Assembly (NCBI GenBank): GCA_016178705.1 | Contig: JACOST010000014.1 | Span: 558,001 to 622,000, forward strand | DNA: 64,000 nt | Origin: Deltaproteobacteria bacterium | GTDB lineage: Bacteria; Desulfobacterota; Binatia; HRBIN30; JACQVA1 | Reading direction: 5' to 3' | Shown here: positions 7,412 to 19,427 of the stretch, piece by piece | Numbering within the stretch: position 1 is the stretch's first letter | Layout: every line of letters begins with the position of its first letter | Translations under genes and position numbers: made by a program | The notes under the pieces: generated by a model | Told to the model about the DNA's origin: nothing | The model's input: the letters and a program-made list of their open reading frames with translations, nothing else | The model's database searches: none

Positions 7412-9577
7412 TCAGCGGGTGGATGAGGAAGGTGCCTGCAGCCCCAGCTTCTTGAGGCGGCTGCGCAATGTGCTCGGCTGCAGTCCGAGGAGGCGCGCGG
7501 CGCCGTTCGGGCCTTCGATGACCCAGCTGCAGCGTTCGAGGATCGACAGAATGTGCTGCTTGCCTACCTCGTCGAGGCTACGGAGTTCAGATGTCTTGGG
7601 GTCCGGCGCGATGGCGGCGGGTGACTGGGGGGCTGAGCGTTGATCGCTTGGAGCGGCGACCACAAAATCCGGTCCGAGTTCGAGCATGGGTCCACTCGTC
7701 AACACCATGCTGCGCTCGATGATGTTCTGCAGCTCGCGGACGTTACCAGGCCAGTCGTAGGCCATCAGTTGCTCCATGGCTCGTTGCGATACCCCGTCGA
7801 TGTGCTTAGTCATCTCCCGCGCGAAACGCTCGACGAAGAAATGCACCAAGAGCGGAATGTCCTCCCGGCGCTCGCGCAGCGCCGGCACGCGGATCGGCAA
7901 CACGTTTACACGGAAGAACAGATCTGAGCGGAACCGACCTTGCGCCACCGCCTGCTGGAGGTCACGATTCGTCGCTGCGATCACACGGACATCCACCCGT
8001 CGCGTCTGGTTGCTACCGACCGGCTCGAACTCGCGCTCTTGCAACACGCGCAGGAGCTTCACTTGCGTCTCCGGCGCCAGCTCCCCGATCTCGTCTAGGA
8101 AGATGGTCCCTCCGTCCGCCAGCTCGAAGCGACCACTCCGCGCCGTCATCGCGCCGGTGAACGCACCTTTGACGTGACCGAACAGCTCGCTTTCCACGAG
8201 TCCCGCCGGGATCGCCGAGCAGTTCACTTTGACCAGCGGCCGCTCGCGTCTCGGGCTGCGATCGTGGATCGCCCGTGCGATGAGCTCTTTGCCGGTCCCC
8301 GTCTCGCCCAGAATCAGCACCGTCGAACTCGTCGGCGCTACGGTCTCGACCAGCGACAGCACCTGTCGCAGTTGCTGACTGCCGCCGACAATCTCGCGAA
8401 AGTTGTGGTCCTGCAGAATTTCCTCCTGCAGGTACACATTCTCCGCCGCCAACCGATCGCGCAGCTGTCGGACTTCCTCGTGTGCGAGACAGTCGTCCAG
8501 AGCCACCGCCACAGCGCCAGCCACCTGTTCGAGAAAATCGCGGCGCAAGCCCTCGTAGGCCCCTTTCCGCGCAGCCATGAAGAAGAGCACGCCCGGGCAG
8601 CGTTCGCCGCTCACCAGCGGCATCGCGCACAGCGATTCCATGCCCCCCTCGCTCATGACCCGGAACGTGATGGGAAAGCGTTCCCGCAGTTCGTCCCGCG
8701 AGGAGGTCACGACCCACTGACGATGCCGCAGGACCCAATCGCAGGCGGTTCCAGCTGCCGGCAGCACCGTGGGATGTGTCGGTTCTGCGTGCGCGCTCCG
8801 CGGTGTGAGAAGATGCCCCTGGAGTCGGTCGCCCTCAATGGGAAGCTCAATGCCGAAGCGCTCGGTCGGCACCAAATCCCGCAAGCACACGGCCATGGCG
8901 CCGAAGAGTTCGTCCCGCTCGAGGTGACGGCCGACGGCGGCGTTGACCTTGAGCAGCGCCTTGCGCTCCTGATCCAGGCGATCAAGCTGCTCAAACGCAA
9001 GGCAGCTGTCGAGCGCGATCGCCACCGAGTTTGCGATCTCGTCGAGCAAACGCTGGGGACAGCTTTCAAAGGCCCCCGTGGCGCGCGCCATAAATCCGAG
9101 TGCACCGAGGCAGCGGTCCTGCACCAGCAGCGGCAGGACGACAAGCGACTGCATACCCTCTTCGACGAGCCTTTGGTAAGTCGTCGGGAAACTCTCGCGG
9201 ACTTGCTCCGGCGACGACACCACCATCGGCTGCCGGTACTGAACAACCCATGCCGCGACCGATTCTTCCGGAATGCGCTCACCCTCGAACAACTTCACCA
9301 CACCGTGCACGGCGTAAACGCTGACTGCGGCTCCCTGCGAGTCGGGAACCAGGACGATGAGCCGCTCGGCAGGCAGCAGCCCCTCCATCTCTTCAGCGAT
9401 CGCCCCGAAGAGCCCTTCGCGATCGCGGTGCTTACTCAATGCTTGGCTGATGCCCAGCAGCGCCGCCAACGTATCCTGAGGCAATTCAGGCTGACGATTC
9501 GTCTCATCAATCGTGATCGGGCGTTGGGCGCGATCGACGTGTAGCGCGCGCAGTGGCGGGGAGTGCTCGTGGGCCAT
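7412..9577 (-). CDS. Sigma-54-dependent activator with two GAF domains
   Basis: 721 residues. Two GAF sensor domains (about 35-200 and 210-370) are followed by a coiled linker (RQLRDRLAAENVYLQEEI), an AAA+ domain (about 395-630) with Walker A GETGTGKE, the sigma-54 contact loop GAFTGA, Walker [13 protein letters not shown] and arginine finger FRVNVLP, and a Fis-type HTH (AARLLGLQPSTLRSRLKKLG) at the C-terminus. It should sense a small molecule and open sigma-54 promoters. No response-regulator receiver is present. No -24/-12 promoter was found nearby, so its targets are unknown. It diverges from the GlcG-cupin gene. Confidence 0.92.
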   Translation of the reverse strand: MAHEHSPPLRALHVDRAQRPITIDETNRQPELPQDTLAALLGISQALSKHRDREGLFGAIAEEMEGLLPAERLIVLVPDSQGAAVSVYAVHGVVKLFEGERIPEESVAAWVVQYRQPMVVSSPEQVRESFPTTYQRLVEEGMQSLVVLPLLVQDRCLGALGFMARATGAFESCPQRLLDEIANSVAIALDSCLAFEQLDRLDQERKALLKVNAAVGRHLERDELFGAMAVCLRDLVPTERFGIELPIEGDRLQGHLLTPRSAHAEPTHPTVLPAAGTACDWVLRHRQWVVTSSRDELRERFPITFRVMSEGGMESLCAMPLVSGERCPGVLFFMAARKGAYEGLRRDFLEQVAGAVAVALDDCLAHEEVRQLRDRLAAENVYLQEEILQDHNFREIVGGSQQLRQVLSLVETVAPTSSTVLILGETGTGKELIARAIHDRSPRRERPLVKVNCSAIPAGLVESELFGHVKGAFTGAMTARSGRFELADGGTIFLDEIGELAPETQVKLLRVLQEREFEPVGSNQTRRVDVRVIAATNRDLQQAVAQGRFRSDLFFRVNVLPIRVPALRERREDIPLLVHFFVERFAREMTKHIDGVSQRAMEQLMAYDWPGNVRELQNIIERSMVLTSGPMLELGPDFVVAAPSDQRSAPQSPAAIAPDPKTSELRSLDEVGKQHILSILERCSWVIEGPNGAARLLGLQPSTLRSRLKKLGLQAPSSSTR

Positions 9578-9796
9578 ACGTACGAATGGTTCTTGAACGG
9601 GCGCATTCTGACCGGGTCGTTGTGTTGATGCAAGCAGCGTCTATCACACAACAAAATCACGTTGTCTGCCATTGGTAGACCGCTCGAATTCCGGAGAGCG
9701 TCTGTGCCGCTGCTCGGACGTTCTCGATCCATCATCTCGACGTAGCGCGAAACCCCGCGGCCCCGGATGCATCGAAGGTGGCGGAGGATTGCGACC

Positions 9797-10678
9797 ATGA
9801 CGTCGTCCGTATATCGCTTGATTGCGCTGCCGCTTACGATCTTGATCGCCGGAGCGAGCGCTTCGGCGCAGATCATCGAGAGAAAGGGACTCACGCTGGA
9901 TGGCGCCAACTTGGTCATCGCCGCCGCGACGGCCGAGGCCAAGAAGCTCAACGCGCCCGGCGGTGTGATCGCGGTCGTCGACGACGGCGGAAACCTCATG
10001 GCGTTGGCGCGGCTTGACGGTACCTTTGCGGCCGGAGCCAACATCTCCATCGGCAAGGCCCGTACCGCCGTCCTATTCAAGAAGCCCACGAAAGTTTTCG
10101 AGGACATCATCAACAAGGGCCGGACGGCGATGACGGCGCTCAATGACTTCACGCCGCTGCAGGGGGGCATTCCGATCGAAGTCGACGGCGCGATCGTCGG
10201 CGGCGTCGGGGTCAGTGGCGCCGCCAGCGCCGCGCAGGACGAGGAGCTGGCGATTGCCGGCGCTGCGGCTGCAAAGAGTTTCATGACGGCGGCTAGCGCG
10301 AGCGTGCCGCCGGCAGTTTCGTTCTTCAACAAAGACGCGGTGGCGCAAGCCTTCGCCAAGGGGGCCGTGTTGTTCGACGGCGCGGGCCGTAACTACATGG
10401 TGCACGCCAGCCGCCGCGACAAGCCGGGCCTGGTCGAGATCCACACCAAGGACACCGACATCATTTACGTGCTCGACGGCGGCGCGACGTTCGTAACCGG
10501 CGGGACCATCGTCGACGGCAAAAGCACCGAGCCCGACGAAATCCGCGGCGCCAGCATCCGTGACGGCGACACGCGCCACATCGCGAAGGGCGACGTCATC
10601 ATCGTTCCCAACGGGACGCCGCACTGGTTCCGTGAAGTGCCGGGTGTGCTGACGTACTACGTCGTGAAGGTTCGCTGA
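9797..10678 (+). CDS. Secreted GlcG/HbpS-domain protein fused to a cupin
   Basis: 293 residues from ATG 9797, with GGAGG 11 nt upstream. Signal peptide (IALPLTILIAGASASAQ), then a GlcG/HbpS domain (about 25-165; GGVIAVVDDGGNLMALARLDG and GGIPIEVDGAIVGGVGVSG), then a cupin (about 180-293; GLVEIHTKDTDIIYVLDGGA and KGDVIIVPNGTPHWF). GlcG-type domains bind haem or small ligands; the cupin's HxxxxD and PxGxPHWF residues suggest a metal site. The fusion is exported. It precedes an SMP-30 protein by about 120 bp, with a palindromic repeat between them. Confidence 0.82.
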   Translation: MTSSVYRLIALPLTILIAGASASAQIIERKGLTLDGANLVIAAATAEAKKLNAPGGVIAVVDDGGNLMALARLDGTFAAGANISIGKARTAVLFKKPTKVFEDIINKGRTAMTALNDFTPLQGGIPIEVDGAIVGGVGVSGAASAAQDEELAIAGAAAAKSFMTAASASVPPAVSFFNKDAVAQAFAKGAVLFDGAGRNYMVHASRRDKPGLVEIHTKDTDIIYVLDGGATFVTGGTIVDGKSTEPDEIRGASIRDGDTRHIAKGDVIIVPNGTPHWFREVPGVLTYYVVKVR

Positions 10679-10702
10679 TGTGCGATTGGCGTCGCATCCG
10701 GC

Positions 10703-10778
10703 GTAGGGGCGAGGCATGCCTCGCCCTCTTCTCGTTGCGCCGCGCGTTGCCGGAGGGCGACGCATGCGTCGCCCCTAC
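10703..10778. repeat. Paired-palindrome REP element, copy 1
   Basis: Two arms, GGGCGAGGCATGCCTCGCCC and GGGCGACGCATGCGTCGCCC, each a perfect 20-bp palindrome, flank a short spacer. The outer ends GTAG and CTAC also pair, so the element can fold either as two small hairpins or one large one. A second copy lies at 39028-39108. It sits between two genes likely to be co-transcribed. Confidence 0.85.
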
Positions 10779-10795
10779 AGCAAGAAGGATTGGTG

Positions 10796-12427
10796 ATGAA
10801 GATGAAGACGTGTGATCGCTTGTTGCTTGGCATGGCGATCGTCGTCGGCTGTGCGGGCGCGGTCCGCGCGCAGAATGCGGCTGCGGTTCCTTCCGGATCG
10901 CCTGCCGCAACCATCGATCTCGCGACGGTCGATGGCGCGAGGCTGGTGAACGGAGAGTGGCGCTACAGCGACACCAAGATCATCGACGTCGATTTCAAAG
11001 CGCCGGGGCCGGACGGCCAGCCGACGGGAAGCCCGATCAAAACCTACGACTACACGCCGCACGCCGGTGGCGGGGATTTCGACGACTCCAAGTGGGAGAC
11101 CATCGGCGCAACCACGCTGAGCGAGCGCCGCGGCGCCGGCCGTCTGTGCTTTAACTGGTACCGGATCAAGCTCACCGTTCCCGAGCGGATCGGTGAGTAC
11201 AATCCAACCGGCGCCACCGTCGTCTTCGAGACCTCCGTGGACGACTATGCCGAAGTGTGGGTCGATGGCGAGTTGCCCCGCGCGCTTGGACAGATGGGCG
11301 GATCCGTCATCAGCGGCTGGAACGCATCGAACCGTCTCGTCGTCGGCCGCAACGTGAGGCCCGGGCAACAGATCCAACTCGCCGTGTTCGGCGCCAACGG
11401 TCCGTTGTCCAATCCGCCGACGAACTTCATCTACATGCGCTTCGCCAAGCTCGAATTCTATCCCGGCGCGCACGGCCCGGTGGCGATTATCCCGAGCGAA
11501 GTCAATGTCGAAGTCGTGCGCATCGATCCGGCGATCGATGTCATCGTCGGTGTCAATCCCAAGATCTTCAAACTCGCCGAAGGCTTCAAATTCACCGAAG
11601 GTCCGATCTGGGTGCGCGACGGCGCGTATCTGCTGTTCAGCGATCCCAACAGCAACATCATCTACAAGTACAGCAAGGACGGACAGCTCTCGGTGTTCCG
11701 CCAGCCCAGCGGCTACGACGGCGCCGACATCGCCGAGTACGGTCAGCCGGGATCGAATGGACTCACGCTCGACAAGCAAGGGCGGCTGACGATCAACGAG
11801 CACGGCAATCATCGCGTCACGCGTCTCGAAAGGAACGGCCAGCTCGTCGTGCTCGCGGATCGCTACGACGGCAAGCGGCTGAACAGTCCGAACGACCTCG
11901 TCTACAAGTCCGACGGCGCGCTGTACTTCACCGACCCGCCATTCGGGCTGCCAAAGTTCTTCGACGATCCACGCAAGGAATTGCCGTTCAGCGGCGTCTT
12001 CCGTATTGCCGACGGCAAGCTGCAACTGGTCAGCAAAGATCTCAAGGGGCCCAACGGTCTCGCCTTCTCGCCCGATGAGAAGTATTTCTACCTCACCGAT
12101 TGGGATGAACAGAAGAAGGTGGTCATGCGCTACGAAGTGAAGGCAGACGGTACGCTGGCGAATGGCGAGGTGTTCTTCGACATGACCAGCGCTCCTGGTG
12201 ATGATGCGCTCGACGGGGTGAAGGTCGATCAGCAGGGCAATCTCTACGTGTCGGGTCCGGGCGGACTGTGGGTGCTGTCGCCCGCCGGCAAGCACCTCGG
12301 CACCATCATTGCGCCGAAGCACGTGCACAACATGGCGTGGGGCGATGAGGACGCGAAGACGTTGTACCTCTGCGGTCGCAGCGCTCTGTATCGCATGCGG
12401 CTCAACATTGCTGGAGTCCGCCCGTGA
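10796..12427 (+). CDS. SMP-30/gluconolactonase-like secreted protein with N-terminal beta-sandwich
   Basis: 543 residues: signal peptide ([18 protein letters not shown]), an N-terminal region (about 30-215) with [19 protein letters not shown] resembling a galactose-binding-like sandwich, and a C-terminal beta-propeller of the SMP-30/LRE family. Propeller features are [52 protein letters not shown] and [19 protein letters not shown]; the Glu, Asn and Asp metal ligands are present. A sugar lactonase is the likely role. AAGAAGGA precedes ATG 10796. The GH63-like gene follows by 25 bp. Confidence 0.85.
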   Translation: MKMKTCDRLLLGMAIVVGCAGAVRAQNAAAVPSGSPAATIDLATVDGARLVNGEWRYSDTKIIDVDFKAPGPDGQPTGSPIKTYDYTPHAGGGDFDDSKWETIGATTLSERRGAGRLCFNWYRIKLTVPERIGEYNPTGATVVFETSVDDYAEVWVDGELPRALGQMGGSVISGWNASNRLVVGRNVRPGQQIQLAVFGANGPLSNPPTNFIYMRFAKLEFYPGAHGPVAIIPSEVNVEVVRIDPAIDVIVGVNPKIFKLAEGFKFTEGPIWVRDGAYLLFSDPNSNIIYKYSKDGQLSVFRQPSGYDGADIAEYGQPGSNGLTLDKQGRLTINEHGNHRVTRLERNGQLVVLADRYDGKRLNSPNDLVYKSDGALYFTDPPFGLPKFFDDPRKELPFSGVFRIADGKLQLVSKDLKGPNGLAFSPDEKYFYLTDWDEQKKVVMRYEVKADGTLANGEVFFDMTSAPGDDALDGVKVDQQGNLYVSGPGGLWVLSPAGKHLGTIIAPKHVHNMAWGDEDAKTLYLCGRSALYRMRLNIAGVRP

Positions 12428-12452
12428 TGAGCCGCACACGAGAGGCACGAAC

Positions 12453-15128
<2,676 letters not shown>

Positions 15129-15216
15129 CTAGGCGATGGGGTCGAAACCTTCGTGCGCAGTCAGCATCGAAGTGCTGAACGACGCCGCTGCGTGCGGCCG
15201 CGAAGGGAGACTCATC

Positions 15217-15723
15217 ATGAATCGCATTGTTGAATTGCTCGCGTTCGCCGACCGGCTGGCGAATCGCATTGGCAACGCCTTGAGGTGGTTGCCGCTGACC
15301 GTCGCGCGCCTCACGGTCGGCGTCGTGTTCGCCCAATCGGGGTGGGGCAAGCTCCATGACCTCGCCAAGGTCACCGACTACTTCACCGAACTCGGGCTGC
15401 CGGCCCCGGCGTTCCAAGCGATGTTGGCGTCGACGACCGAATTGGTGTGCGGCTCGCTGCTGCTGCTCGGCTTGGCGACTCGGTTCGCGGCGGTGCCGTT
15501 GATGATCACGATGACCGTCGCGCTGCGCACCGCGTTGTGGTCGCAGATCGATTCGCTCGGCAGCCTCTTCGGTCTCGCCGAGTTCCTTTACATCGCGCTG
15601 CTGCTCTTCCTCGCCACCAACGGCGCCGGCCCGCTGTCGCTCGACTGGCTGATCGGGTGCGTGTTCTCCGCGCCGGCGACGACTCCGTCGGCTGCGCGCC
15701 GCACGTCGACGGCGCTGGCGTAG
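15217..15723 (+). CDS. DoxX-family membrane protein
   Basis: 168 residues with four hydrophobic segments. LPLTVARLTVGVVFAQSGWGKLHDL is the DoxX N-terminal pattern, followed by FTELGLPAPAF and VCGSLLLLGLATRFAAVPLMITM. DoxX proteins are small inner-membrane proteins linked to quinone or redox stress functions; no specific partner is visible. The preceding bases contain AAGGGAGA upstream of ATG 15217. The VOC gene follows by 23 bp, suggesting an operon. Confidence 0.85.
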   Translation: MNRIVELLAFADRLANRIGNALRWLPLTVARLTVGVVFAQSGWGKLHDLAKVTDYFTELGLPAPAFQAMLASTTELVCGSLLLLGLATRFAAVPLMITMTVALRTALWSQIDSLGSLFGLAEFLYIALLLFLATNGAGPLSLDWLIGCVFSAPATTPSAARRTSTALA

Positions 15724-15746
15724 CGCGTCCTTGTTGACCTCTCGTC

Positions 15747-16772
15747 ATGCGTCGCCGATTCCTGATCGCCGTCGTCGCCTGGTGGTCGCTGGCGCTGAAT
15801 GCGTCGCGGCCACCGTCGACGTTCGCGGCCCCATTGGTCACGGCGGTGGATGCGGTCGGCATGACTGTGCGCGACGCCGATCGCTCGCTCGACTTCTATT
15901 CGCGCGTGCTGGGATTCGCGGTGGTGTCCGATGTAGAGGTCGCCGGCGAAGCGTACGAGCATCTCGAAGGCGTGTTTGGCTTGCGGATGCGCGTCGTTAC
16001 GCTTCACTTGGGCGACGAACGGCTCGAACTGACCGAGTATCTCGCGCCGCGTGGCCGGCCCGTTCCGGTCGACTCGCGCAGCAACGACCGTTGGTTCCAA
16101 CACATCGCGATCATCGTCAGCGATATGGATCGTGCGTACCGCTGGCTGCGCGACAACAAGGTCGAGCACGCGTCGAGCGGACCGCAACGCCTGCCCGACT
16201 GGAATCCAAACGCCGGCGGCATCGAGGCTTTCTATTTCAAAGATCCCGATGGGCACTCACTCGAAATCTTGCACTTCCCACCCAACAAGGGCGCCGCCAA
16301 ATGGCACGCGGCGGCGGCCGACAAACTGTTCCTCGGGATCGATCACACGGCGATCGTCGTCGGGGATACGGAGGCGAGCCTGCGATTCTATCGCGATGCG
16401 CTCGGACTGCAGGTCGCGGGCACGAGCGAGAATTTCGGCACGGAGCAAGAGCACCTGAACAATGTCTTCGGAGCGCGGCTGCTGATCACCAGTCTGCGCG
16501 CGGCAACCGGTCCCGGCATCGAGTTCCTCGAGTACCTGGCCCCGCGCGACGGCCGGCCGATACCGGACGGTCTGCGGGGCAACGATCTCGCGCATTGGCA
16601 AACCCGGCTAATCACCGCCGAACCGAAGAAGGCAGCTGAGGTGTTGCGCGGGCTCAAGGTCGGCTTCGTGTCACCGAGTCTGACAACTCTCCCCGGGACC
16701 GCCTTGGGATTTCGCTCGGGATTGATGGTGCGCGATCCCGACGGCCACGCGATGCTGCTGGTTGGGCCCTGA
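15747..16772 (+). CDS. Exported two-domain VOC (glyoxalase-fold) protein
   Basis: 341 residues. A signal sequence (FLIAVVAWWSLALNAS) precedes two vicinal-oxygen-chelate domains: one at about 32-180 (VGMTVRDADRSLDFYSRVLGF ... FYFKDPDGHSLEIL) and one at about 195-341 (DHTAIVVGDTEASLRFYRDALGL ... MVRDPDGHAMLLVGP). Each has the paired His/Glu positions of VOC metal sites (QHIAII, HSLEIL; DHTAIV, FLEYLAP). Exported VOC proteins are less common than cytoplasmic ones. A lyase, isomerase or dioxygenase activity is possible; the substrate is unknown. Confidence 0.82.
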   Translation: MRRRFLIAVVAWWSLALNASRPPSTFAAPLVTAVDAVGMTVRDADRSLDFYSRVLGFAVVSDVEVAGEAYEHLEGVFGLRMRVVTLHLGDERLELTEYLAPRGRPVPVDSRSNDRWFQHIAIIVSDMDRAYRWLRDNKVEHASSGPQRLPDWNPNAGGIEAFYFKDPDGHSLEILHFPPNKGAAKWHAAAADKLFLGIDHTAIVVGDTEASLRFYRDALGLQVAGTSENFGTEQEHLNNVFGARLLITSLRAATGPGIEFLEYLAPRDGRPIPDGLRGNDLAHWQTRLITAEPKKAAEVLRGLKVGFVSPSLTTLPGTALGFRSGLMVRDPDGHAMLLVGP

Positions 16773-16823
16773 ACGGCTCCCGGCGTCGGTGACACCGCCG
16801 GCCATTCGCAGCATCGAAGTACC

Positions 16824-18407
16824 GTGCAACAGTTACTCACCATGCCGATCGACGGTCCCGAACTTTTGCGAGCAATGCTCGTGTCGCTCGCGGCTCTCGC
16901 TGGCGCCGCGTTCGTCCACTGGGCGTTGCGCCGTGTCGGTCGCCGTCTTCCTCTCCTCATCGCCCGACGGTTGGGCTGGCAGCTGTCGCCGGGAATGCAG
17001 CTCCCGTGGCAGGGCATTCTCGAATTGACACTCCTCATCCCGAAGATCGGTGTCTGGATCGGTTCAATAGTGTTTGTCAGCGATCAGTTCGGCCCGCTGC
17101 AGCAAGCCCGTACGATGTTCACCCACGTGGTCGAGATGAGCATCACCATGCCACTCTTTGCGCTCAGCGGGCGCAGTTATTCTGCGATCGACGTGCTCGA
17201 ACTGCCGGCGGTGCTCGCGGCGCTCTGGGTCGGCGTGAGCGTGGTGACGCGTGGACTCAAGCTGCACGTGCTCAGTGCCGCCGGCATGGAGCGCGGCGCG
17301 CAAGAAGCGGTCGCACTGTTGACGCGCTACACGCTGATTTTTCTCGGCGCCATTGTGGTTCTGCAAACGTGGGGCATCGACGCCAGCTCGCTGACGTTCG
17401 TGGCCAGCGTGCTGGGTGTCGGCATCGGCTTCGGCTTGCAGCACATCGCCAACAACTTCGTCAGCGGCCTGGTCGTCAGCCTCGAACGCCCGATTCAGCC
17501 CGGCGATTTCGTCAAGGTCGGCGAGTGGACCGGCACGGTCGAAAAGATCGGGCCGCGCAACACCGAGATTCGCACCACCGACAACGTCAGCATTCTGGTT
17601 CCGAACTCGCGCTTTCTCGAAACCGAAGTGGTGAACTGGAGCCACGGCGATCCGTTGTCGCGGATTCAGGTTCCCGTCGGCGTCGCCTACGGTTCCAACA
17701 TCGCTCGCGTCCGCGCCGCCTTGCTCGAAGCCGCCCACAGCCATCCGGATGTTGTGCGCGATCCCCGGGCGAGCGTGGAGTTCCAAGCCTTTGGCGAGAG
17801 TGCCCTGCAGTTCGAGCTGAAGGTGTGGACGCGCGATCCGCGTATTCAAGACCGTCTCCGCAGCGACTTGAACTATCGCATCGAAGCCAACTTGCGCCGC
17901 GATAACATCCCGGTGCCGTTCCCGCAGCGCGACTTGCACCTGCGCTCGCCGCAACTCGACCAGATTCTCACCGCCTGGAGCCGGCAACAGTTCAGCGAAG
18001 CCGAGTTGGCCGCCTCCAATCATCGGAAAGCTCCGGTGGAGGTTCCGCAGGGGCCGCTCAACGGGAACGCGGTCGCGGACGACCTTGGGCCCCGCGCATG
18101 GAGTGACGAAGAGCTGCGCGCCGTCGTCGATCGTATGCGCGGCGCTGACGGCATCTCGATCAGCGACCGGCGCCATCTGTTGACGGTCTATCGCAGCTGC
18201 TTCGTCGGTCGCGAGGCCGTGGACTGGATGACGCGCGCGCTCGGCTTGACCCGGATCGAGGCGGTCGCGTTGGGGCAACTCCTGATGGAACGCGGCGAGA
18301 TGCATCATGTGCTCGACGAGCACGGATTCAAGGACAGCAACTTCTTCTACCGCTTCCGCGCCGACGGCGCTGATGCGATCGCGGCGGAGGCGAGGATTCG
18401 GGCGTGA
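16824..18407 (+). CDS. MscS-type mechanosensitive channel with C-terminal DEP domain
   Basis: 527 residues. Several N-terminal membrane helices lead into the MscS pore and beta domain (SVLGVGIGFGLQHIANNF, SLERPIQPGDFVKVGEW, PNSRFLETEVVNWS, then the alpha/beta C-terminal part to about 365). After a linker comes a DEP-like domain (about 425-520) with DGISISDRRHLLTVYRSCF, GREAVDWM and FKDSNFFYRFRADG. DEP domains usually mediate membrane or receptor targeting in signalling proteins, so this channel may be regulated through it. GTG 16824 is assumed; ATG 16842 is an alternative. Aquaporin lies downstream, suggesting osmotic function. Confidence 0.85.
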   Translation: MQQLLTMPIDGPELLRAMLVSLAALAGAAFVHWALRRVGRRLPLLIARRLGWQLSPGMQLPWQGILELTLLIPKIGVWIGSIVFVSDQFGPLQQARTMFTHVVEMSITMPLFALSGRSYSAIDVLELPAVLAALWVGVSVVTRGLKLHVLSAAGMERGAQEAVALLTRYTLIFLGAIVVLQTWGIDASSLTFVASVLGVGIGFGLQHIANNFVSGLVVSLERPIQPGDFVKVGEWTGTVEKIGPRNTEIRTTDNVSILVPNSRFLETEVVNWSHGDPLSRIQVPVGVAYGSNIARVRAALLEAAHSHPDVVRDPRASVEFQAFGESALQFELKVWTRDPRIQDRLRSDLNYRIEANLRRDNIPVPFPQRDLHLRSPQLDQILTAWSRQQFSEAELAASNHRKAPVEVPQGPLNGNAVADDLGPRAWSDEELRAVVDRMRGADGISISDRRHLLTVYRSCFVGREAVDWMTRALGLTRIEAVALGQLLMERGEMHHVLDEHGFKDSNFFYRFRADGADAIAAEARIRA

Positions 18408-18428
18408 CGCGTTCTTCACACGAGGTGG

Positions 18429-18562
18429 GCCCCTCGATACGCAGGCTCTCGATACGAAGCCTCCGGCTTCTACTCGGGCCTGCTACTCGGGGAAACGGTT
18501 TCTCTTCGGCGGTTCACTCCCCGTTTGCCCGAGTAGATCGCGAAGCGATCGTATCGAGGGCC
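18429..18562. repeat. Nested inverted repeat upstream of aquaporin
   Basis: Outer arms GGCCCCTCGATACG and CGTATCGAGGGCC pair; inner arms CTACTCGGGGAAACGG (about 18484) and CCGTTTGCCCGAGTAG (about 18520) pair with one mismatch. The element fills almost the whole gap between the MscS and aquaporin genes and stops 5 bp before the aquaporin start codon. Confidence 0.75.
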
Positions 18563-18567
18563 TGCTA

Positions 18568-19392
18568 GTGCAAACCCTGCGTGACGCGCTGAAGCAGCAT
18601 TGGCCCGAGTATCTGATGGAGGCCGGTGAACTCGCGACCTTCATGATCGCGGCGTGTGTTGTCGTCGCGCTGCTCTATCATCCCAGCTCGTCGGTTGGCG
18701 CGCTGGTGTCGAGCGACGTCGTACGCCGCCTGTTGACGGGCATCGCCATGGGCCTGACCGCGATCGCGATCGTCTACTCGCCGTGGGGCAAGCGGTCCGG
18801 CGCGCACTTCAATCCCGCGGTGACGTTGACGTTCCTTCGGCTCGGCAAAGTCGCGCCGTGGGACGCCGCGTTTTACGTGTTCGCTCAGTTCGTCGGCGGC
18901 TGGGTTGGCGTTGCGCTCTGTGTGGTACTGCTCGGCGATCTGATTCGCCATCCGAGCGTGAACTACGTGGCCACCGTGCCGGGAGCGGCGGGGATACAGA
19001 TCGCCTTTCTCTCTGAGTTCGTGATGTCCTTCGGCCTGATGACCGTGGTGCTCACCGTGTCCAACACGCCACGACTGGCGCGCTTCACCGGAGTGTTGGT
19101 TGGTGCGGTCGTGGCGGCATACATCGCCATCGAGGCGCCGCTATCCGGCATGAGCTTGAATCCGGCGCGCAGCCTCGGACCCGCGCTTGTCGGCCACGTG
19201 TGGTCGGCGCTGTGGGTGTACTTCATCGCGCCGCCGCTCGGCATGCTGCTAGCGGCCGAAGTGTACGCGCGGGTGAACGGCGTCGGCTGCGCCAAGCTGC
19301 ATCACGACAATCCGTTGCGTTGCATTTTCTGCGAGCATCACGCCCAGCCGCGGGCCATTGTGAGTCGCGCGCCGCGGCCGCTGGTCGGTTGA
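18568..19392 (+). CDS. Aquaporin / MIP-family channel
   Basis: 274 residues from GTG 18568. Six membrane helices and the two NPA signatures: GAHFNPAVTLTFLRLG and GMSLNPARSLGPALVG. The first loop has MEAGELATFMIAACV, typical of bacterial MIP proteins. It should pass water or small neutral solutes. The C-terminal tail is unusual, with CAKLHHDNPLRCIFCEHH, four Cys/His pairs that could bind a metal. The start sits immediately beyond a large inverted repeat, so the ribosome-binding region lies in repeat DNA. The MscS gene upstream is a likely operon partner. Confidence 0.88.
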   Translation: MQTLRDALKQHWPEYLMEAGELATFMIAACVVVALLYHPSSSVGALVSSDVVRRLLTGIAMGLTAIAIVYSPWGKRSGAHFNPAVTLTFLRLGKVAPWDAAFYVFAQFVGGWVGVALCVVLLGDLIRHPSVNYVATVPGAAGIQIAFLSEFVMSFGLMTVVLTVSNTPRLARFTGVLVGAVVAAYIAIEAPLSGMSLNPARSLGPALVGHVWSALWVYFIAPPLGMLLAAEVYARVNGVGCAKLHHDNPLRCIFCEHHAQPRAIVSRAPRPLVG

Positions 19393-19393
19393 T

Positions 19394-19422
19394 TTGACAA
19401 CGATCCACGAGGTGATTTGCTA
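19394..19422 (+). promoter_or_regulatory. Possible promoter with minimal leader
   Basis: TTGACA (19394-19399), 17 bp, then TTGCTA (19417-19422). The -35 is perfect, the -10 poor. The next gene's GTG at 19428 lies 6 nt beyond it, which would make the transcript leaderless. The AAGGAGG at 19422-19428 touches the start codon and cannot act as its SD. Confidence 0.3.
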
Positions 19423-19427
19423 AGGAG

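Noticed and set aside
8174-9544. A 456-codon open frame on the plus strand
   Set aside because: It is antisense to the GAF-GAF activator and has no recognisable motif.
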